From Closterium sp. NIES-65 (taxonomy: Eukaryota; Streptophyta; Zygnematophyceae; Desmidiales; Closteriaceae): a stretch of 64,000 bases of DNA. Shown here piece by piece: positions 57,879 through 64,000 of the stretch. The notes below the pieces were generated by a model. The model searched no databases and was not told the origin of the DNA. It saw only the letters and a program-made list of their open reading frames with translations. Positions within the stretch are counted from its first letter, which is position 1; the number at the start of each line of letters is the position of its first letter. The position numbers were made by a program, and so were the translations under genes. Location: assembly GCA_948144175.1 (NCBI GenBank), contig CANXME010002323.1, forward strand, positions 124,001 to 188,000, given 5' to 3'.

Positions 57879-60800
57879 TCAAGAGGAGAGCAAGTGAGGC
57901 AAGACAGGCACAAGACCCAACTGCGTGCAGCAACGCTGATGATCACAAGGCGCAAGTGCCTTGGTGAAGACATCAGCAGTGTTGGCCTCAGAGGCCACGT
58001 ACGCAAGTCGCAGCTGTCCACGCTGCTGTAGCTCACGAGCAAGAAAGTAACGAAGAGCAATGTGCTTCGTTCTGTGCTCCAGTCGCTGCTCTCGACACAA
58101 GGCCAGCATGGCCTTGTTGTCTACGTACAGGACTGGAGGAGAACGAGCCTGCTCTCCAAGGTCGGTCAGCAGGTAGGTGAGCCAGCGTAACTCCTGTGCA
58201 GCCATAGCCCCAGCGTAGATCTCAGCCTCACAACTGGAGCCGAGAACAGAAGACGAGCGGGTAGCCCGCCACGAGACAGAGCCGGAACCAAGGCTGAAGG
58301 TGTAACCCTGTGACGACCGCTGCGTAGCCTGGTCGTCAGCCCAAGAAGCGTCTGCGTGCCCAGTGAGGACCACTGGACTGCGCCCTCCAAGCACTAGCCC
58401 CATGCCTGACGTACTGCACAAGTAGCGCAACACCCTCTTCGCTGCAGCCATGTGCTCTGGTCGGTGTCTCCCAGGAGCAACAAAGCGTGCGAGAATGCTA
58501 AGAGGGTATGCGAGGTCAGGTCGTGTGCAGGTCATCAGGTACATGAGGCAGCCAACAAGCTCTGCAAACGGGCCACTCGACTCTACGGACTCATCCGAAG
58601 GCAGAGCTGAGAGCGAGTGGCGAGTAGGCAGAGGAGTGGCCTGAGGCGAGGAGTAGGTGAAGCCGAAGCGCTGAAGGACCTGCTGCACCATGTGTGACTG
58701 AGTCAGGGTAATGGTGCGGCGTGCTCTGTCCCGGGTGATCTGCAAGCCAAGGTAGCTGCGCAGTTCACCCAGGTCTGTGCACGTGTGTCTCTTCTGCAGC
58801 TCGGACTTCACGTAGGCGAGTCCAGCAGTGTCAGCTGTGGCAAAGACCAAGTCGTCGACGTACACGAGGATGTAGAACGGCGGCAGAGAGGTGTCGGTGC
58901 GCAGAAACAGCGACGGGTCGGCAGTGGAAGGAGCAAACCCAAGTGCCGCGAGCGTAGTCCTCAGTGTGTCGTGCCACTCACGTGGCGCCTGGCGGAGACC
59001 GTAGACTGGACGCCGGAGACTCCACTGGGTACCAGGAGGGAAAGACCCAGTGAAGCCTGGTGGGCGACGCAACCAGATCTCCTCGTGCAGGCTGCCCTGC
59101 AAGAAAGCTGTGCTGAAGTCGAGAGAGTGCAGCTCGTAGTCACGGTGAGCAGCAACGTGTAGCAGAACCCGAAGAGTGGTCATCTTCGGGGTGGGGGAGA
59201 AGGTCTGAAAGTAGTCAACCCCCTGCCGCTGACTGAAGCCACGAGCCACGTAGCGCGCCTTGAAGACAGGCGGAGAACCCGGCGGCCGCTTCACCCTGAA
59301 AATCCACATGCCACTGACGATGTTCGCCCCAGGAGGGGGAACAGCGTCAACGTAGGTGCCTGTGGACTTCCAGGAAGCCATCTCTGCATCCATAGCTGCC
59401 TGCCACTGAGAGGAGTAGGGACCCTCTATCGCCTCCGCGTAAGAGCGCGGAGTCGGGATGTCTGGTGCATCCGGGTCTCCCTCAGGGGCTAGCAGTACAG
59501 ACGCGATACGAGGTGAAGCGGCGGCCAGACACTGGAACTCCTCCTGCCTGTCCTCAAGGACGTCCGTGCCAAGAGCACACTCACCCCCGACGGACGGAGG
59601 ACAGGCGGACTCAGACTCAGTGACAAGACGAGCAGCGTAGTCTAGACGACAGCGCGCAGCAAAGTCGACAAGCTCAGTGACAAGGGCAGACGCAGCAGAC
59701 GACTCGAAGGAGGGGTCAGTGACAGCAGTAGCCAGGAGACGCGTGACAGTAGGACTGGCAACACGAAGGGCGTCCGACTCCGGGTCGGCAAGAGCAGGAA
59801 GAGAGGAAGCAGGAGGAGAAGGCAAAGGGGCACGCAGAGGAGCAGTGGACGGACGCAGTGACATCCGGTGCGTGCCAGGGACAGGAGGAGGACGCTGACG
59901 CGACCCGCGACCACTAGCGCGCTCAGTACGAACAGGCGACACAGGACGAGACGCAGGCTCACGACGCTCAGTAAGACCTCCAGTCGGACCAGCGTAGGGA
60001 GAAGGAGCAGGCAAAGGGGAGGCAGGCTGTAGCTGTGGCTGTGACCGGACAGGCTGCGGACCCTCTAAGGGAGGAGGAGGAGGTGTAAGACCAAGAACCT
60101 GCTGCAGGAGCGGAACGAAGTACGGTCGGGGCCGCGCGGCGTTGCTAGAAACAGTAGGAACAGCACCAGCAGTCCCGGCAGGAGCACCCACTCCAGTAGC
60201 ACCTCCAGCAGCACCACCAGAAGCTCCAGAACCTCCAGCCGCAGCACCAGGAGCACTGTCAGTCGGGCCGCCAACGGCAGGCTCAGCGCCAACACCCTCA
60301 GCAGGACCAGCTCCAGGAGAACTCTCAGACTCAGCAGCTCCAGCACCCACAGTACGAGCGCCGGCGGGGCGCGCAGCAGCAGTACCCTCTGCAGCCGAAG
60401 AACCACCAGCACCAGCAGCACGCCTCCAGCGCCCGGCAAACCACTCACGCAGCTCCTGTGGGGAGAGTGGCTCTCGGCGAGACGAAGCACCCCCAGGCAC
60501 AGCACCTCCAGGCTCAGCACCCCTAGACACAGCACCCCCAGGCACGTCACCCCCAGGCTCAGCACCCCCAGGCTCAGCACCCCCAGGCTCAGCACCCCCA
60601 GGCACAGCACCTCCAGACTCGGCACCTCTAGACTCAGCACCCCCAGGCACAGCACCCCCAGGCTCAGCACCCCCAGGCTCAGCACCCCCAGACTCGGCAC
60701 CTCCAGGCTCAGCACCCCCAGACTCCGCACCCCCAGGCTCAGCTCCCGCAGCAGCACCAGAGTCACCAGTGACCTCGACAGGCTCGACCGCGTCTACCTG

Positions 60801-63800
60801 GGACACACCTGAAGGGGCAGGACCCTGAGGGGGGAGGGGGACTACCGGGGGGGGACCTGGTACCAAGAAGAGCGGGGGTGGGGGGAGGGACGGAGTGCGG
60901 TAGGGGAAGAGGCGGTAGTAGGGTACCGACTCGTCGAACGTGACGTCCTGGGAGGACAGAACACGTCGAGAGGTGGGGTGGTAAAACTGCCACCCAGGGG
61001 CGTCGGGGGGGAACCCCAGGAAGACGCAGGGAGAAGCACGAGGGGATAGCTTGTCCGCAGACAAGTCGCGAACAAACGCCCGAGATCCCCAGACCCGGAA
61101 CGCCGACGCATCGCCAACCTTCCCCGTCCACAGCAGGGCTGGGGAGGTCTCCGGCCTAGAGACCCTGGGGTGGAGGTTGATCTGGTGCGCAGCGTACCTG
61201 ACCGCAAACGGCCACAGAAAATGGGGAGCAGCCGCATGCATCATGGACGTACGAGCGACGTCCATGACCATGCCAATGCGGCGCTCAGCAATCCCATTCT
61301 GCCGCGGTGAGTCCGGAAGCGTGAAGGTCTGACGGATGCCTCGCGCACGACAGTAGGCACGCAGGAGGCCAGAGGAGAACTCTCCGCCTCTGTCCGAGTG
61401 CAGACGCAAAACAGGGAAGTCAGAGCCAAAGCTCCTCCGAAGCTGGAGACGAGCTGCGCGGATCCAGTCGATCAACACCGCAGTGACCTCACCCTTGCTG
61501 CGCAAGGGGAAGACTGTGGTGTAACGCGAGTAGTCGTCAACCACCAGCAGGAAGTAGCGCTCCTGACCCTGTCCACGGACGCGGGCTGGGCCCCACACAT
61601 CCATGTGAAGCGTCTGCAACGGGGCCTCTGTCGGAGGAAACTGGGAGGAGTGAGGGGCAGCACGCTGGCGCCCCTCGACACAGGGGACACAGGTGGGGCC
61701 AGGGCCCGGAGGAAGGGGAGGGAGAGACCGGGGAAGACCAGACACAAGGACTCGAGAGGCCATGCCTTTGAGCCGAAGCAGAGAGGGGTGGCCAAGGCGG
61801 TGGTGCCAGAGGAGGGTCTCGTGAGACAAACGACGGCACGAGCAGGGGGCAGACTCAGGACCAGACCTGGACGCTGCAGCAAACACCTGACCAGACGAAG
61901 TGACCCTACCAGACTCAGCACCTGGAGGAGAAGCAGTGGTCAGAGTGTACAGGCTCGACCCTGGCCGACGTGTAAACGTAGCCAGGTGGCGACCTGTATC
62001 CGCCTCCGTGCAGTGGGTCACCCGCTGACGAGCAGGGGTGAACTGGTGGACACCCGCATCCTGGAGGTCAGCACCACTCACCAAGTTCGTCGAGAACGAG
62101 GGGAGGTAAAGACCAGTCAGGGTGCCAGAGGGGGCCGCCGGACACGGGAGGACAGTGGAGAAGCGAGACAGGACAGGCCCCCCAGAGGGGTCAGCCAGGG
62201 ACACCGCAACCGGCCGACTCAGCGGCGTGAGAGTGGTGCGGTCCCGAAAGAAGGAGCGAGACGCTCCAGAGTCAAGGGTGAAGGTGTGAGAGGCCGAAGC
62301 CGACACAGTACCTGAGAGGGCAGACTCACCAGCACCTGAGAGCACAGACGCACTGGCACCTAGAGCAGCAGCCTCACTAGTACCTGACGCGGCAGTACCA
62401 ATGCCCGGGTCGGGCGGGAAACACCGGTAACAGTCATCCTCATCACTACCAATCGCAGCATACATAGCAGAGAGAATAGCATCAAAATCAAGATCATAAA
62501 TAGCTACACCAGCCCTAGACAGCTCTCCCCAGCGGGGGATCTCAGCTGCCTCCGGAAACTGCTGACGCCAGGCGTCAGTCAGGCGGCCAAAGCAGCGGCG
62601 GGCAGTGTGGGCGCCTCCACACCTCTCCCCTGCACGGTCACCGGTGCGGAGAACGTAGGGGCAAGGACCAAGCGCACCACCACGCTGACGCTGCGAGTAC
62701 CACTCACGGAGCTGCTGAGGGGCGGGGACGGTGCGAGAGCGCTGCTGCTGCTGTGGCTGCTGCTGCAGCTGCTGCTGCTGCTGCTGGCGCTGACCACCCC
62801 CGGAGCTGCTCCGCTGGGACGAGCCACTCCGACCCCCGCCTCCACTGCCACCCCCGCCTCCACCGCCACCCCCGTCTCCACCTCCACCTCCCCCACCAGG
62901 ACCGTCGCTCCCACCGCTCCCACCGCCTCCTCTGCTACCACCTCCGCCGCCACCTCCGCCTCCACCGCCGCCACCAGTACCTCCACTCCCGCCACCACCC
63001 CCACCGCCACCCCCACTCCCCCCGCCACCCCCACCGCCTCCTCCACCGCCCCCTCTAGCTCCACCCGCTCCCTTGCCCCCCTTGCCCTTGCCAGCGCGGC
63101 GTCTGCCACTGGGGGCAGACGCCGCGCCGACCGACTCAAAACCAGTGAGGTCGGCCGCAGCGGCAGAGGCGACAGAGGGCAGTAGGGGGGAAGGACCACA
63201 CCCCTCAAAGATAGGGGTGCGAGGGTCACCCCGAGAGGCCCCTACAGCGACAATACTCTTCTCAGCCGCTAGCAGGGACTCCTCAAGGAGGTTGACAGTG
63301 AGAGTGGTGGGACAGACAGAGAGAAACTGGTCCCTAACGACACGAAGGGACTCAGGGAGACGGGTGACGAGAAAGTAGAGAGTGATGTACATGGGAGGAG
63401 GGTTCGCAGCGCGGAACTCAGCAGGAAGGGCAGCGCGGTAGCGGGTGTCACTAGCACGGAGGTGGGTAACGAGGTCAGCGACAGTGGGAAAGGAAGCGAG
63501 GTCAGGGAAGAGAAACGGTAGCATGAGGCGGCTAAGGGTAGCGGAGGAAGGGGAGGAGTAGCGTGCAACTACAGCGTCGTACAAGGCCTGAGCGGTCTTG
63601 CACTGACTAAAGTGGGCACGCTCAGAGGAAGGGAGGTGGCGACGCACAGCAAGACGTGCAGCAGCATCGCGGGTCGCCCACTTGGAGCGAACGGCAGAGT
63701 CAGCATCAGCAGGTGGGGCAGGGACAGCGCCAGAGACAAAGTCAAAGAGAGAGACCTCATCTATCGCATCACACAGTAAGTACAGCTGCAGGTCTTCAAT

Positions 63801-63863
63801 CCAGACGGCAAAGTCAATGGCCCTCCCCTCAGCGTCAAAGGTAAGAACATTGGGGGTGGCCAT
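57879..63863 (-). CDS. copia I gag-pol polyprotein (1994 aa, intact)
   Basis: The ATG at 63863 starts MATPNVLTFDAEGRAIDFAV; upstream in-frame codons contain no ATG. Order: gag, a long Gly tract interrupted by Ser, Thr and Arg, a Gln-rich stretch, a CCHC-like knuckle (CPYVLRTGDRAGERCGGAH), protease (LDSGASRSFFRD, near 531), pre-integrase zinc region, integrase (HMDVWGP, LHSDRGGEF), an (AEPGG)n-type linker, RT with VYVDDLVFA (near 1666) and RNase H (HADASWADDQ, YVDNKAM, ADVFTKAL). No internal stop or frameshift is seen. All catalytic motifs are present, so this copy could supply proteins in trans to defective relatives such as D, E and G. Confidence 0.9.
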   Translation of the reverse strand: MATPNVLTFDAEGRAIDFAVWIEDLQLYLLCDAIDEVSLFDFVSGAVPAPPADADSAVRSKWATRDAAARLAVRRHLPSSERAHFSQCKTAQALYDAVVARYSSPSSATLSRLMLPFLFPDLASFPTVADLVTHLRASDTRYRAALPAEFRAANPPPMYITLYFLVTRLPESLRVVRDQFLSVCPTTLTVNLLEESLLAAEKSIVAVGASRGDPRTPIFEGCGPSPLLPSVASAAAADLTGFESVGAASAPSGRRRAGKGKGGKGAGGARGGGGGGGGGGGGSGGGGGGGGGSGGTGGGGGGGGGGGGGSRGGGGSGGSDGPGGGGGGGDGGGGGGGGGSGGGGRSGSSQRSSSGGGQRQQQQQQLQQQPQQQQRSRTVPAPQQLREWYSQRQRGGALGPCPYVLRTGDRAGERCGGAHTARRCFGRLTDAWRQQFPEAAEIPRWGELSRAGVAIYDLDFDAILSAMYAAIGSDEDDCYRCFPPDPGIGTAASGTSEAAALGASASVLSGAGESALSGTVSASASHTFTLDSGASRSFFRDRTTLTPLSRPVAVSLADPSGGPVLSRFSTVLPCPAAPSGTLTGLYLPSFSTNLVSGADLQDAGVHQFTPARQRVTHCTEADTGRHLATFTRRPGSSLYTLTTASPPGAESGRVTSSGQVFAAASRSGPESAPCSCRRLSHETLLWHHRLGHPSLLRLKGMASRVLVSGLPRSLPPLPPGPGPTCVPCVEGRQRAAPHSSQFPPTEAPLQTLHMDVWGPARVRGQGQERYFLLVVDDYSRYTTVFPLRSKGEVTAVLIDWIRAARLQLRRSFGSDFPVLRLHSDRGGEFSSGLLRAYCRARGIRQTFTLPDSPRQNGIAERRIGMVMDVARTSMMHAAAPHFLWPFAVRYAAHQINLHPRVSRPETSPALLWTGKVGDASAFRVWGSRAFVRDLSADKLSPRASPCVFLGFPPDAPGWQFYHPTSRRVLSSQDVTFDESVPYYRLFPYRTPSLPPPPLFLVPGPPPVVPLPPQGPAPSGVSQVDAVEPVEVTGDSGAAAGAEPGGAESGGAEPGGAESGGAEPGGAEPGGAVPGGAESRGAESGGAVPGGAEPGGAEPGGAEPGGDVPGGAVSRGAEPGGAVPGGASSRREPLSPQELREWFAGRWRRAAGAGGSSAAEGTAAARPAGARTVGAGAAESESSPGAGPAEGVGAEPAVGGPTDSAPGAAAGGSGASGGAAGGATGVGAPAGTAGAVPTVSSNAARPRPYFVPLLQQVLGLTPPPPPLEGPQPVRSQPQLQPASPLPAPSPYAGPTGGLTERREPASRPVSPVRTERASGRGSRQRPPPVPGTHRMSLRPSTAPLRAPLPSPPASSLPALADPESDALRVASPTVTRLLATAVTDPSFESSAASALVTELVDFAARCRLDYAARLVTESESACPPSVGGECALGTDVLEDRQEEFQCLAAASPRIASVLLAPEGDPDAPDIPTPRSYAEAIEGPYSSQWQAAMDAEMASWKSTGTYVDAVPPPGANIVSGMWIFRVKRPPGSPPVFKARYVARGFSQRQGVDYFQTFSPTPKMTTLRVLLHVAAHRDYELHSLDFSTAFLQGSLHEEIWLRRPPGFTGSFPPGTQWSLRRPVYGLRQAPREWHDTLRTTLAALGFAPSTADPSLFLRTDTSLPPFYILVYVDDLVFATADTAGLAYVKSELQKRHTCTDLGELRSYLGLQITRDRARRTITLTQSHMVQQVLQRFGFTYSSPQATPLPTRHSLSALPSDESVESSGPFAELVGCLMYLMTCTRPDLAYPLSILARFVAPGRHRPEHMAAAKRVLRYLCSTSGMGLVLGGRSPVVLTGHADASWADDQATQRSSQGYTFSLGSGSVSWRATRSSSVLGSSCEAEIYAGAMAAQELRWLTYLLTDLGEQARSPPVLYVDNKAMLALCREQRLEHRTKHIALRYFLARELQQRGQLRLAYVASEANTADVFTKALAPCDHQRCCTQLGLVPVLPHLLSS

Positions 63864-63889
63864 GACAGCAGCTGAAAATCTCACCGGGC

Positions 63890-64000
63890 TGGGAGAGGCA
63901 GGTAGGTCAGCAGTAGAGGAACAGCAGCACGGCTCCGCAGGCGGCTCGGGCGGCGCGGGCGGCTCGGTGGCGGCTCGGGCGGCGGCTCGGCGGCGGCTCG
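63890..64000 (-). repeat. start of GC-rich leader of I
   Basis: GGCGGCTCGGGCGGC-type repeats, like the leader blocks of F and G, reaching the window end. Confidence 0.65.

Larger units (their letters stand above)
57551..64000 (-). mobile_element. copia element I, short-LTR lineage, runs off the window
   Basis: 3' LTR is 57681-57551 (131 bp, TGTCAGAACTTATAGC ... GTTTCACA on the minus strand) with the lineage block TAGGGGGTACAACCC. A purine tract precedes it (minus-strand TTTGGGGGTG). gag-pol is intact, and the GC-rich leader starts at about 63900 and continues past 64000, so the 5' LTR is not visible. It inserted next to AGGGG (57546-57550) in the RING-H2 gene. Confidence 0.88.

Overview
The window is nuclear DNA of a green plant of the streptophyte lineage. 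It carries two intron-containing LHCB1/2-type chlorophyll a/b-binding genes, a plant SMO1-like sterol C-4 methyl oxidase, an ATL-type RING-H2 gene remnant and many Ty1/copia retrotransposons, and its introns are GT-AG. High GC content, very short LTRs and pyrimidine-rich low-complexity introns would fit a charophyte alga or a bryophyte, but the species cannot be fixed from sequence alone.

Layout. 1-4737: a 5'-truncated copia element (A, minus strand), split by a Ty3/gypsy-type element at 861-3651 with a 5-bp target duplication; the gypsy gag holds a small solo LTR. 4738-5519: unassigned. 5520-8903: decayed plus-strand copia (B). 8904-9181: a 278-bp dispersed repeat with a second copy at 37407-37687. 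9182-36724: a nested stack of elements of one copia lineage with very short LTRs (109-137 bp). C (minus) is interrupted by D (plus, 11969-36465, no coding capacity). D holds E (plus, 12525-28067) and G (minus, 28585-36002). E holds F (minus, 20470-27924) and a tandem tRNA-like SINE insertion (13275-13888). Target duplications fit at D (CTAGG), E (ACCCG), F (CTATG), G (GTGGG) and the SINE (ACCCGG), so the order of insertion can be read.

36725-51285 is the gene-bearing part: a secreted EGF-like protein gene (38038-40417, five exons), two tandem LHCB genes on the minus strand (41286-42281 and 43638-44633) with identical proteins, a PIF/Harbinger-like MITE (45199-45452), and an SMO1-like gene (46229-50955). 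The SMO1-like gene shows repeated tandem duplication of exon edges and an array of five in-frame micro-exons. This is the most unusual signal in the window, and a decayed exon copy in the EGF-like gene echoes it.

51286-55605: a very young copia element (H) with LTRs that look identical, lacking recognisable gag and protease. 56043-57550: an ATL RING-H2 gene on the minus strand broken by a 694-bp solo LTR inside the RING, a homopolymer frameshift, and a copia element (I) in its 5' end. 57551-64000: element I (minus), with an uninterrupted 1994-codon gag-pol; its 5' LTR lies beyond the window.

The host genes act in separate pathways (light harvesting, sterol synthesis, a secreted protein, ubiquitin ligation) and do not form a cluster. 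The retroelements account for roughly three quarters of the window.
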